Shown here piece after piece: positions 34,033-41,821 of a stretch of 64,000 bases of DNA (within the stretch, counting starts at the first letter, position 1; every line of letters starts with the position of its first letter). A program made the position numbers and the translations under genes. The notes beneath the pieces were generated by a model. It did not search any database. It was given only the letters and a program-made list of their open reading frames with translations, and was not told the origin of the DNA. This DNA is from Anaerolineaceae bacterium (lineage in GTDB: Bacteria; Chloroflexota; Anaerolineae; Anaerolineales; Anaerolineaceae): contig PABH01000012.1 of assembly GCA_002702705.1 (NCBI GenBank), positions 1 to 64,000 on the forward strand. The letters run 5' to 3'.

Positions 34033-34710
34033 TTATATAAGAACGTTACCTGAAGGAAATGTTAACCTTTTTGTGAGACCATTTTGCTCAACAGTCACGT
34101 TAACAGGCAAGTGTTCTGCAGGAATACCTGTATTTGGAAACCAGGTGCGCCCTTGTTTAACAACGATAAACAGACCTTGCGCATCGCCAACAGGAGTAAA
34201 CTCCGGATCGACGGATGTTCTATAAGGATTCACGTCAATCTGGGTTTTTAACGCATCAACTTGTTGGGCAACATTGTCAGCGGCAATACCAATTTCGCAA
34301 ACACTTAAAAGACTATGTGCATTGAATATTTTGTTGCTCTTATTATCCAGGCGATGGTGTGCAATCAGTTCAAGAATGTTGCCAGCAGGGTCGTAGAAAT
34401 ACAAGCTGTCCGCATCCCAGCTTTCTGAATAAAACATGTCTTTGCCTTCATTATTAATGATCAGCTTCACCTGCTGACCCATCCAAGCGTGCGCATTAGT
34501 AAATTGGTTTTCGGGAATATGGATTGCAAAATGATAACGTGCAGGTCGGTCTGATTTTTGATGCTTGAAGCTTAGCTGAGTCGTGCCAACTTGTAATCTT
34601 AGATATTGGTCTATATATTCAAGTGGACTTTTAGCCAGAAGCTTGGTATAGAAATTGGCCAAATCTTGTAATGAATGGTTTGTTATTAATTCAAGATCAA
34701 GGATGTTCAT
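34033..34710 (-). CDS. two-unit VOC/glyoxalase superfamily protein
   Basis: Predicted 225-residue protein. The first VOC unit has FYTKLLAKSPLEY and YFYDPAGNILELIAHH, with His and Glu ligand positions; the second half (residues ~125-225) is a diverged domain. Enzymes of this type include dioxygenases and resistance proteins. The stop is 9 bp from a GTTGGGG box at 34018, beside a CAAGTC/GACTTG hairpin. Confidence 0.75.
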   Translation of the reverse strand: MNILDLELITNHSLQDLANFYTKLLAKSPLEYIDQYLRLQVGTTQLSFKHQKSDRPARYHFAIHIPENQFTNAHAWMGQQVKLIINNEGKDMFYSESWDADSLYFYDPAGNILELIAHHRLDNKSNKIFNAHSLLSVCEIGIAADNVAQQVDALKTQIDVNPYRTSVDPEFTPVGDAQGLFIVVKQGRTWFPNTGIPAEHLPVNVTVEQNGLTKRLTFPSGNVLI

Positions 34711-34775
34711 GGGGATTCCTTACTTAAAGCGATTGTTTCAGAAAAAGCACTTGATGCTGAGTATCAGGCTTAAGC

Positions 34776-34945
34776 CTGAATGTTTGCAAAATGGGTTTGC
34801 CGGCCATGCCCGGAATGGATGTACTGCCGACGTGATGGATGGCTAGTATTTGTGTGCCGAATGCCCTGCCAATCACGGCTGCGCGTGCCTCAAATTCCGC
34901 AATCCATTCCGGGTTGTATTCAACGCGGAAAACGCTTACACTTTG
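34776..34945 (-). pseudogene. GrpB-family remnant
   Basis: The frame reads VFRVEYNPEWIAEF, then AIHHVGSTSIPGMAGKPIL, which is the N-terminal core of GrpB/UPF0157 proteins (normally ~170-180 residues). It then runs into unrelated sequence. No start codon with a ribosome site is visible and only ~55 codons remain, so this is a truncated gene. Confidence 0.65.
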
Positions 34946-34955
34946 CGATTAGTCT

Positions 34956-35420
34956 TCAGCTCACCGCTTTTTTCACGAGCGTTTTGATCTTTGCTTCTAT
35001 GGTGGGGGTTAATTTCTTCAGTGCAAAACTGGTTGGCCACATATCCCCGTCGTCAAGGTTGGCATCTTGTTGGAAGCCAAAAGTAGCATATCTTGTGTTG
35101 AACTTATCAGCAGATTGATAAAAACAAATGATTTTTCCATCCTTATTGGCATAGGCCGGCATTCCGTACCAGGTTTTAGGCATTAGGTCCGGGGCTGTGG
35201 TTGTGATAATTTCGTGAAGCTGACTGGCCATGGTATGATCCGGTTCCGGCATTTCTGCGATTTTCTCAAGTAAGTCTTTTTCTCCGGCTGCTCTATTCTT
35301 TTTTGCACGCGCTTCTGCCTTGAGCTCTTTGGCGCGTTCCTTCATGGCAGCTTTTTCTTCGGCAGTGAATCCCTCATCAGGCTTTTTAGTATTTTTTTTC
35401 GAATCGGTCTTGGTGTTCAT
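34956..35420 (-). CDS. DUF1801 / YdhG-like protein
   Basis: Predicted 154-residue protein. A Lys/Glu-rich N-terminal ~55 residues precede a DUF1801 domain with [19 protein letters not shown] and YATFGF. This fold is related to frataxin-like and YdhG proteins with no proven function. It is divergent from the MarR gene, with operator-like palindromes in the shared 106-bp gap, so it is the likely regulatory target. Confidence 0.8.
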   Translation of the reverse strand: MNTKTDSKKNTKKPDEGFTAEEKAAMKERAKELKAEARAKKNRAAGEKDLLEKIAEMPEPDHTMASQLHEIITTTAPDLMPKTWYGMPAYANKDGKIICFYQSADKFNTRYATFGFQQDANLDDGDMWPTSFALKKLTPTIEAKIKTLVKKAVS

Positions 35421-35476
35421 ATTAATCTCCTTCTCAGGCTTGGTTTTATCTTGAATCCTTGCGCCCGAATAAATTT

Positions 35477-35507
35477 ATCTTTATAATAAAGATACTTTAT
35501 CATAAAG
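35477..35507. promoter_or_regulatory. double palindromic operator, MarR-type
   Basis: Two AT-rich palindromes stand side by side between divergent genes: ATCTTTATAATAAAGAT (35477-35493) and CTTTATCATAAAG (35495-35507). Each half-site is CTTTAT. Position and form fit autoregulation by the adjacent MarR protein. Confidence 0.7.
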
Positions 35508-35526
35508 ATAATGTCAAGGAACGATT

Positions 35527-35994
35527 ATGTACAACACAACGAAGACAGACTTGATGAAACGAGCCTTAATGGCGGTGCGGGATTATGGTGTTCATTTGAC
35601 ATTGTTCCGAAACGCCGTAGATGAATGGGCGGGACTCAACACAACCGATATGGAATGTCTCAGGCTTTTGTTCCTCAAGGGCGTTGCCACACCATCTGAA
35701 CTTTCCAGGCATACTGGCCTCACTTCTGGTGCAACAACCGCCATGCTGGATCGGCTTGAAAAGGCAGGTTTAATTGAGCGGCAGCCCAATCCAAAGGATC
35801 GCCGTGGAACGCTGATTATTCCAGCGAAATTGGCTTCACAAAAAGCCGCGTCATGGTTTGAATCAGCACGAGAAGCACAAGCTGAATTGATTTCAAGTTA
35901 CTCGGAAAGTGAACTGGAAATTATTGCTGATGTTTTTGAACGATTTACAAAATTATGGGATCAGGAACGCGAGAAGATCCAGAAAGACCGATGA
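35527..35994 (+). CDS. MarR-family transcriptional regulator
   Basis: Predicted 155-residue winged-helix dimeric repressor. DMECLRLLFLKGVATPSELS leads into the recognition helix LTSGATTAMLDRLEKAGLI, followed by the wing RQPNPKDRRGTLI. It is the only plus-strand gene in the minus-strand cassette series and is divergent from the DUF1801 gene. The inducer is unknown. Confidence 0.9.
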   Translation: MYNTTKTDLMKRALMAVRDYGVHLTLFRNAVDEWAGLNTTDMECLRLLFLKGVATPSELSRHTGLTSGATTAMLDRLEKAGLIERQPNPKDRRGTLIIPAKLASQKAASWFESAREAQAELISSYSESELEIIADVFERFTKLWDQEREKIQKDR

Positions 35995-36113
35995 AGTAAT
36001 GCCAAAACTCAAGAATCGCGAGAGATTACGCAGGTTTGGTTGTACAGCGCGTAACTGGCATAGGTTTCCCCCAGCAGCTGCGAGGGTAAGTTTTAACCGT
36101 TAAAAAATCCTTT

Positions 36114-36590
36114 TTAAATTTTTTTGCTCATTTTCCGGCTCACAGATTGAAAACCGGCTTTTTCATAAAAAGCGATGGCCGTTTTGTTAAATTCATATAC
36201 CGTTAACTCGAGCGATGTTGCTTCATTTGCGATGGCCCAATCTTGTACTACGTCCATCAGCCTTTTTCCAATCCCCTGATTTTGATATCCGGCTTTTACA
36301 ACAAGATTGTCAACTTTGGTGTACCGGCGCGGAACAATAATCGGGAAAACTGGTGTTTCAATGATTTCTGCATGAATTAAACCCACCAACGTTTGGTCTG
36401 CTTCGGCTACAAACAGGCTGATGTTTTCTTCGGCGAGCAGCGCTTCATAATAATCCTTTTCCCGTGCAGCCCCATCCCCTTTTTGGAAGAGGTGAGGGAG
36501 GTGGTTCCGGTGTAAAGCGTCTATTTCATCAAATAGAACACATAGGGCATCATAATCATCCTGTCTTGCTTTACGAATGTTTATCTGCAT
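36114..36590 (-). CDS. GNAT-family N-acetyltransferase
   Basis: Predicted 158-residue acetyltransferase. KAGYQNQGIGKRLMDVVQDWA is the acetyl-CoA binding loop and NKTAIAFYEKAGF the usual C-terminal segment. Full length for the family. Upstream lies the first third of a spacer leader only. Substrate unknown. Confidence 0.85.
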   Translation of the reverse strand: MQINIRKARQDDYDALCVLFDEIDALHRNHLPHLFQKGDGAAREKDYYEALLAEENISLFVAEADQTLVGLIHAEIIETPVFPIIVPRRYTKVDNLVVKAGYQNQGIGKRLMDVVQDWAIANEATSLELTVYEFNKTAIAFYEKAGFQSVSRKMSKKI

Positions 36591-36634
36591 AACAAATCCC
36601 TTTTATCTTCAAATACAATTTCAACCGCAAATGG

Positions 36635-36690
36635 ATGGTTAACTATTAATTATACGGTATTCTAGTAGGCGGCGCTTTTTCTGTAGGAAA
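36635..36690. repeat. spacer half-repeat (leader end only)
   Basis: GGTTAACTATTAATTATACGG then TATTCTAGTAGGCGGCGCTTTTT matches the start-codon-proximal end of the spacer. No promoter or distal arm follows. It marks the high-coordinate limit of the array. Confidence 0.6.
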
Positions 36691-36745
36691 TTAAGAACAA
36701 GCAGAGTAAAGCCTTGTTCTATTTTACAACTTCGGCAAAGTATTT

Positions 36746-37375
36746 TTATTGGATTTTTTGAAACAAATAAACACTCCCTGTTTTTTTGTAAGCAATTCCT
36801 TTTTGAAGTTTCTCCAGGTATTCTTTTGTTATTTGCAGTGAGGTTTTTGGCACAAAATACTCGTTTAGGTTTTCCTCGATTAGTTTGTGTTTTCCGTTTC
36901 TCAAAGAAAACACCGCAGTCAATTGGTAATCTTCATCAATCGCGGCCAGCCCGGCATCACCGTGGCTGTTGTTGGCTAACAGTAAGCCGCCAACTTTTAG
37001 ATATTTTTTGCAGTGCTGCCCGACAAATCCGGCGTATTGAGATATGAGTAAATCGAAGCGGTTATCCATGTTTTCGAGATCATTTCTGTAATCTGCAAAA
37101 TGGAACTGAAGTTGAGCGGGCTGTGGGTATAATTTCTTTTGAGTTATGAATTCATAAATTTCAGGCTTGTTAAAGAACTGCTTTGTTTGTTTGTCATTAT
37201 CCACATATACGACCTCCGGAAAAACAAAGGAAGGTGTGATGTGGACAAAACTACCTGGATATAAAGCACGTTGAATATTAAATCGAGCAGCGAGGATTTG
37301 AAACAAGTCTAGCCGTTCAAACTGCCGGTCTTGAAAGTATTTTTGATATAAAGCAAGCACAGATGTTGGCGTCAT
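36746..37375 (-). CDS. class I methyltransferase-like hypothetical protein
   Basis: Predicted 209-residue protein. ALYPGSFVHITPSFVFPEVVYVDNDKQ and FDLLISQYAGFVGQHCKKYLKVGGLLLANNS have the shape of a Rossmann methyltransferase core (strand-acidic end, then strand 4 and helix), but the glycine-rich SAM loop is weak. It could also be an inactive relative. It is the last gene on the high side of the array. Confidence 0.5.
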   Translation of the reverse strand: MTPTSVLALYQKYFQDRQFERLDLFQILAARFNIQRALYPGSFVHITPSFVFPEVVYVDNDKQTKQFFNKPEIYEFITQKKLYPQPAQLQFHFADYRNDLENMDNRFDLLISQYAGFVGQHCKKYLKVGGLLLANNSHGDAGLAAIDEDYQLTAVFSLRNGKHKLIEENLNEYFVPKTSLQITKEYLEKLQKGIAYKKTGSVYLFQKIQ

Positions 37376-37471
37376 TTTTTAGGATTTCCTCCGGGGTTTA
37401 AAGGCTGATTTGTTTAAAAGGGACCAAAAAATTATAACAATATTAAGGAGTCAAAACTTTCTTGGGTAAGA

Positions 37472-37502
37472 AAAGAGGCTGACTTTTTGGGTCAGCCTCT
37501 TT
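37472..37502 (-). terminator. intrinsic terminator of the cold-shock gene
   Basis: Stem AAAGAGGCTGAC / GTCAGCCTCTTT (12 bp) with a short loop, followed by T residues on the minus strand. It lies 26 bp after the cold-shock stop. Confidence 0.9.
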
Positions 37503-37527
37503 GTTTTGACAATTTTTGTTTCCCAAA

Positions 37528-37737
37528 TTACATGGGTTTTACGTCTACTGCCTGTGGGCCTTTGGGGCCTTGTTCGATGGAAAATTCTACTTTTTGTCCT
37601 TCATTCAGGGTGCGGTAACCACTGCTCTGAATAGCATTAAAATGTACGAATACATCTGCTCCGCCTTCGCGGGAAATAAAACCATAGCCTTTGTCGCCAT
37701 TGAACCATTTAACTGTACCGATTATACGATCTTCCAT
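37528..37737 (-). CDS. csp: cold-shock protein (CspA family)
   Basis: Predicted 69-residue OB-fold RNA chaperone. RNP1 is KGYGFISRE and RNP2 is DVFVHF. It prevents RNA structure at low temperature or acts as a general RNA chaperone in the cytoplasm. AGGAG lies eight bases before ATG. A ~140-nt leader separates it from the promoter, typical of cold-shock genes. It has its own terminator and is a stable single-gene unit. Confidence 0.95.
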   Translation of the reverse strand: MEDRIIGTVKWFNGDKGYGFISREGGADVFVHFNAIQSSGYRTLNEGQKVEFSIEQGPKGPQAVDVKPM

Positions 37738-37884
37738 TTGTAAAACTCCTATATCTAAAACTGATCTTGGGTATTGTCTTGTTTCATCGGGAAAATCTAA
37801 TATAAAGCGACTTCAGGTTTACTTCGGTACACACCATAAAATAATTTTTTCCAACTACACACTTTGACATACTACGTTAAAAAA

Positions 37885-37893
37885 AGTATAACA
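37885..37893 (-). promoter_or_regulatory. extended -10 promoter of the cold-shock gene
   Basis: On the minus strand TGTTATACT lies ~148 bp before the start codon. It has the same extended -10 form as the cassette spacers but without their flanking sequence, which suggests this is simply a preferred promoter form in this genome. Confidence 0.55.
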
Positions 37894-37955
37894 TGAAAAG
37901 TTGAATTAAGTAGTAAATTATGAATGGTTTTGTCATATTTTTTTGATGACAATTT

Positions 37956-40259
37956 TTAGCCATTCCACTGCGGCAGCCGTATCCGGGAAGGGATTGTTTG
38001 CCAGGCGACTTCTTCCTGAAAGGGCGGCAGTAAAATGTGCTGTGTTTGGCTGTTGAGGGCAAAATCAAAAGCTAACTGTATTCCACCTTTTAACCAATCC
38101 CGTAGATCTTGTTCGGGCAGACCCAGCGGGTAAAAAACCGAAGCGGCTGCCCGCAGAGCCAGGTCTATATACCGAGCGCGGTCAATGGTTTGCGGATTGG
38201 GCGGCTGCGGCAAGTCCCAGGCGCGCACCTGACCGCCGCGCAAATATAATAACCGTACCCGCTGGCCAGGACGCAGTTCTTTGCCAATTTCTGCCAATTG
38301 GGAAGCGGCTCTGGCTCCAGCCGTTTTCACCTTATATTCTTGGGGTGGACGGGTTAAGCGATAAGCCATCAGCAGGTCCTCTAAGGGAACCCTTCCCAGG
38401 CGCAAATCGGAAAGGTGCTGTCTCAAAATGGCAATTGCGCCGGGCAAATAAAGCGGTAAATCGGCCGCGTCTTCCGCTAATGCCAGATATTCCAATAAAT
38501 CCATTTGCAGGCGGGTCACCCAGGGTGATGTATCCCGCCGCCGTGCTTCCAGACCGCGCACCTTTAAAGATCTATCCTGAAAGACACCAAAATAACGATT
38601 GGGCACGGGTACCCGTTCATCGGCCCGCGAGGGCAAAAAAGCTACCCAGCGGTAAACCCCATCCAATGCAATTGATAATCCCGTTCTGGATGCGATTTCG
38701 GATAACAATTCGGTGAAATCTTCCGGTTGGTTTTTGCCGGGCTGCTGTACCCACAGACCATCCACATACATGTGTAACACCTGGAATCCGGCATCCTCAG
38801 CGGTTTCTTTGGCCCGTAACAAAGCCTCCCGACCACTGGCGGTGACGGCTTCATGCGCTTCAATGCGGCCAAAGCGGGCATTTTTGTAACCCAGGTATCC
38901 AAAACAAGTGACCAGCAGCCATTTATGTGCACTGGAACGGGCTGCATCCAATTTGCGGTTGGGGTGCCAGCGCGGCAGGCTGGCCAGACGCTGTTTGAGG
39001 TTCACCCTTTTTTCCAACAGGGGGGCTAATGTTTTTGGAATCAACCCCTGCGGCTCGGGTGAGGTCTCCAGTAAACCCGGTTTACCAGTTTCCGGTGAAA
39101 TATTGCAGCGCACCATAATGGCCGGATACATGGAAATAAAATCAATGGCACCCACATCGCGGTGCAGGCCAATCCAGGGCTGGTAAACCAGCCCGCCCAA
39201 ATCGGCCTGAATTAAATCCAAGGCTGTTTTTGGTTGTTCTGCCTGTTGTTTGTGCCAGGGTACCAGAATGTCGTTCCGCAGGGCGGTCAGAATTTGCATG
39301 GTGGAAATGCCGGTGCCGGGAGAAGACCGCGCTGCCTGCTGCACCGGCAATGCAGTAACGCGCGCCATTTCCAGGATACCATCCAGTCCAAAATCACGCC
39401 AAAACATGGCGTTTTGCCGGTCGATATGCCAGCGGCCAAACAAATGGATTTGCTGCCCGTTATACATGATCTGCCCATACGAAAAATAGGATCGTTCCGG
39501 ACGCTGGATGTAATGGCGTGTTTTTTCACGGTTCAACCACAGCGGCAGCTGCAAATCTTCCGCCAGATTGGATAACCAGGGTAATAACCACGTGTCTCCC
39601 CAGCGGGTTAACAGCAGGTCAGGATCATATTTTTTTAATAGCGCCTGTAATGTGATCAAGAGTGGACGTTTTTTAAATAAACTAAGCCGGTATTGTTTTC
39701 CATCAACTTTAACCAATAAAAAACGGGGTTCGGCGCGAAAGGGGTCACAATCCGGCTCCAGTTCGATCACACGCAGGGTAGGATAGACTGGGTCCAAATC
39801 CCAGGGTGTGTTTTGGACTTCGATGGTATGTAAAAACCCACTTTCATCATACTGCAGCGCGCAGTAACAGGCAGGAAAGCTATTAAAACGAGCCGCATGC
39901 CGGATGGGTAATTTAATATCGGCATCATAATAAGTGAGGTTGGGAAACCGATTTAACATCGAGCGGAACAAGCGGGGAAGTAACCCCGGAGCGTTTACCT
40001 CTACAGCCAAAACATCAATTGTTTCGGTTAAAAAAATGTCTTTTTTGGATTGGCGGCTTAGTTTGGGTTGGGCGGGTTGTTCCTTTAAAAACTTCCATGC
40101 TTCCCGTAACTGTGCGGATTTTCCTGCCACATAAAAGGTCACCGGAAAGGGTTGGGTTAAGCGCAGCCGCTGACCATCGCTGGTTAAGAACCATAACACC
40201 AGGCCCGGGCATTGAAGGTCTTCAAACACATCCAACAGCCAGGCCTCGTTGTTAATCAT
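37956..40259 (-). CDS. family B DNA polymerase with altered motif C
   Basis: Predicted 767-residue polymerase. Motif A is DFISMYPAIM (Asp373), motif B lies in FGYLGYKNARFG, and motif C is YVDGLWV. Canonical motif C is YxDTD; the first Asp (Asp500) is kept but the second is Leu502. No clear 3'-5' exonuclease acidic motifs are seen. The start at 40259 overlaps the preceding gene by 8 bp (ATGATTAA), so it is translationally coupled to it. With the RecA-like and SOS-type context it may act in damage-associated synthesis, or be a structural relative with lost or altered catalysis. Confidence 0.8.
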   Translation of the reverse strand: MINNEAWLLDVFEDLQCPGLVLWFLTSDGQRLRLTQPFPVTFYVAGKSAQLREAWKFLKEQPAQPKLSRQSKKDIFLTETIDVLAVEVNAPGLLPRLFRSMLNRFPNLTYYDADIKLPIRHAARFNSFPACYCALQYDESGFLHTIEVQNTPWDLDPVYPTLRVIELEPDCDPFRAEPRFLLVKVDGKQYRLSLFKKRPLLITLQALLKKYDPDLLLTRWGDTWLLPWLSNLAEDLQLPLWLNREKTRHYIQRPERSYFSYGQIMYNGQQIHLFGRWHIDRQNAMFWRDFGLDGILEMARVTALPVQQAARSSPGTGISTMQILTALRNDILVPWHKQQAEQPKTALDLIQADLGGLVYQPWIGLHRDVGAIDFISMYPAIMVRCNISPETGKPGLLETSPEPQGLIPKTLAPLLEKRVNLKQRLASLPRWHPNRKLDAARSSAHKWLLVTCFGYLGYKNARFGRIEAHEAVTASGREALLRAKETAEDAGFQVLHMYVDGLWVQQPGKNQPEDFTELLSEIASRTGLSIALDGVYRWVAFLPSRADERVPVPNRYFGVFQDRSLKVRGLEARRRDTSPWVTRLQMDLLEYLALAEDAADLPLYLPGAIAILRQHLSDLRLGRVPLEDLLMAYRLTRPPQEYKVKTAGARAASQLAEIGKELRPGQRVRLLYLRGGQVRAWDLPQPPNPQTIDRARYIDLALRAAASVFYPLGLPEQDLRDWLKGGIQLAFDFALNSQTQHILLPPFQEEVAWQTIPSRIRLPQWNG

Positions 40260-40518
40260 CTTGTTTGTGCTCCAATCGTTCCAGGCGCTGGCGTAAAGCA
40301 ATCACGATTTTATGTTCTTCCAGCAGCATCGCCAGAAAAAAGAGCTCCATTGGAAGGACGTGGGTGGCATAGGTCGCTGCGGCCAAATGCTGGCGAGTGT
40401 AACTTAACAGTTCATCCAGCACCTGTTGATCGGAACGGCGCAGCGCACGCCGAAAACGATTTAATGCTTGCTCTTCTTGATAAAAAACTTGTGTTACGGA
40501 TGGAACGGTTCTGCCCAT
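40252..40518 (-). CDS. small helical protein coupled to PolB
   Basis: Hypothetical 88-residue protein, predicted all-helical (LNRFRRALRRSDQQVLDELL, then MELFFLAMLLEEHKIVIALR). AGGAGG lies within the end of the RecA-like gene, one base from which this gene starts. Its stop overlaps the polymerase start. The tight coupling suggests a subunit or adaptor between the RecA-like protein and the polymerase. No known family. Confidence 0.75.
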   Translation of the reverse strand: MGRTVPSVTQVFYQEEQALNRFRRALRRSDQQVLDELLSYTRQHLAAATYATHVLPMELFFLAMLLEEHKIVIALRQRLERLEHKQDD

Positions 40519-40519
40519 T

Positions 40520-41077
40520 TTACACCTCCTTTGGCAGTAGACTTAACTGTACGGCGGAGGGAATAACCTCGCCGTGCAGTTCATAACGGATTTCCCCGGC
40601 ATGTTCTTTTAACAAATCAAACAAAACCATCCGTTCTGCGCAGATGGTAGCGGGCAAACGGGTGCTGACAATCACCGGCATGGTTTGGCTTAAGCGGTTT
40701 AACCGCGCCAAAACCAGCAGCAGTAAACGTTGGCTTTCCGCCAAATCCACACTCTCATCATAAAATGTTGCTAGCAGATCAAACACCAGTAAAATGGGGT
40801 CTGTTCCCTGCCATTCTTTTAATAAGGTATCTACCTGGTAACAGGTAAAGGCACGGGAAAGACGAATACGCTGCAAGGCTGCATAGGGGTTGTGGTGTTG
40901 AAGCCGGATCGCACGCGCTACGGGGTAGACGTTAAATCGATTGCCCGCATCCAAAACACGCACCGAGTGATGCAGGCTGAGGCGGGCAGCCAGTGTTAAC
41001 ATCCAGGGTGTGGCAGCGTGTTCTCCCATAACCAAGAGAATTTGATTGGGCAAATCAATCGGAAATAAATCACTCAT
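40520..41077 (-). CDS. RecA-like fold protein with degenerate Walker A
   Basis: Predicted 185-residue protein. The order of elements (ILLVMGEHAATPWMLTLAAR; SVRVLDAGNRF; PILLVFDLLATFYDE; MPVIVSTR) matches a RecA/RadA core: the strand into the P-loop, Walker B-like acidic end, and following strand. The P-loop lacks the GKT lysine-threonine, so ATP hydrolysis is unlikely. It resembles in size and logic the ImuA/SulA-type RecA paralogues that partner translesion polymerases. First of three coupled genes. Confidence 0.6.
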   Translation of the reverse strand: MSDLFPIDLPNQILLVMGEHAATPWMLTLAARLSLHHSVRVLDAGNRFNVYPVARAIRLQHHNPYAALQRIRLSRAFTCYQVDTLLKEWQGTDPILLVFDLLATFYDESVDLAESQRLLLLVLARLNRLSQTMPVIVSTRLPATICAERMVLFDLLKEHAGEIRYELHGEVIPSAVQLSLLPKEV

Positions 41078-41167
41078 GCCCCCATCTTAACGAAAATAGA
41101 AACTATTTCCTATCCCTTTTCCGGGTGAGATAGGGAGGATTTTAGGGGTTACCCCCTGGGGGGATTT

Positions 41168-41566
41168 TTATTTCCATTGGCTGAAATCCCATCTGCGTAA
41201 ACGGTCTCTTAATATTTGGCGGTTGGCTGTACCGAATTTGGATAAAACTTTACGGGCGTGGGTCCGCACCGTTTCATTGGCTATATTTAGTTTTTCGGCA
41301 ATCTGGCGAGAAGTATAACCTTGGCAGATATAGGCGGCGACTTCTTGTTCACGCGGGGTTAAGGTTAACCAACAATCCCAGGCGGCAGAATCATCTTGAA
41401 CGGTTTGCAAGGCTTGCTGTACCAAATCTTCCGCCACTGCCTGCGGGGTGCTTTGGCGGTGTTCAGCTAAGGTCTCCAGCGATACCCATACATTTTCATC
41501 CAAATCAAAGCGGCGGGGCTGGGCGGGTGTGGAAAATATTTTTTTAAACAAACGCCTTAAGGTCAT
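41168..41566 (-). CDS. LuxR-type HTH protein under an SOS-like promoter
   Basis: Predicted 132-residue protein. An N-terminal ~70-residue helical part without receiver domain is followed by a LuxR helix-turn-helix (LTPREQEVAAYICQGYTSRQ, NIANETVRTHARKVLSKFG). Acidic phosphoacceptor residues are absent, so it is not a normal response regulator. The predicted transcription start falls at or near the ATG, suggesting leaderless translation. It lies 90 bp upstream of the RecA-like/PolB genes in the same direction and may regulate or be co-expressed with them. Confidence 0.8.
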   Translation of the reverse strand: MTLRRLFKKIFSTPAQPRRFDLDENVWVSLETLAEHRQSTPQAVAEDLVQQALQTVQDDSAAWDCWLTLTPREQEVAAYICQGYTSRQIAEKLNIANETVRTHARKVLSKFGTANRQILRDRLRRWDFSQWK

Positions 41567-41572
41567 ACTTTC

Positions 41573-41601
41573 ATTTTATAGAACATTCGTTCTTTCGTCA
41601 A
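41573..41601 (-). promoter_or_regulatory. promoter with LexA/DinR-type operator
   Basis: On the minus strand TTGACG (41596-41601) and TAAAAT (41573-41578) are 17 bp apart. The spacer holds GAACGAATGTTC (41581-41592), a perfect GAAC-N4-GTTC palindrome, the Gram-positive type LexA box. Placement between -35 and -10 is ideal for repression. Confidence 0.7.
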
Positions 41602-41821
41602 GCCATTCCGCGAAAATAATCAGGGCTATTCGCAAAGCAGCGATACCCCCATATGATCTCTTTGCGCCATGAATAAAAATTCTTGTCAATCTACTTACAA
41701 ATTGCGCGGGCAAACGATTTGTTTTTCTATTTTTTATGCTTTATTTACCCATGTGGTCAATTTTGTGCTAAACTATAAACCAATCAATTCCGCTTAATCA
41801 TTCATTAAGAGGCTGCATAAT

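Noticed and set aside
37375-41600. Integron integrase at the upstream end of the array
   Set aside because: Genes here are cold-shock, polymerase, RecA-like and LuxR-like. No tyrosine-recombinase motif set (R...HxxR...Y) was found in any protein of the window.
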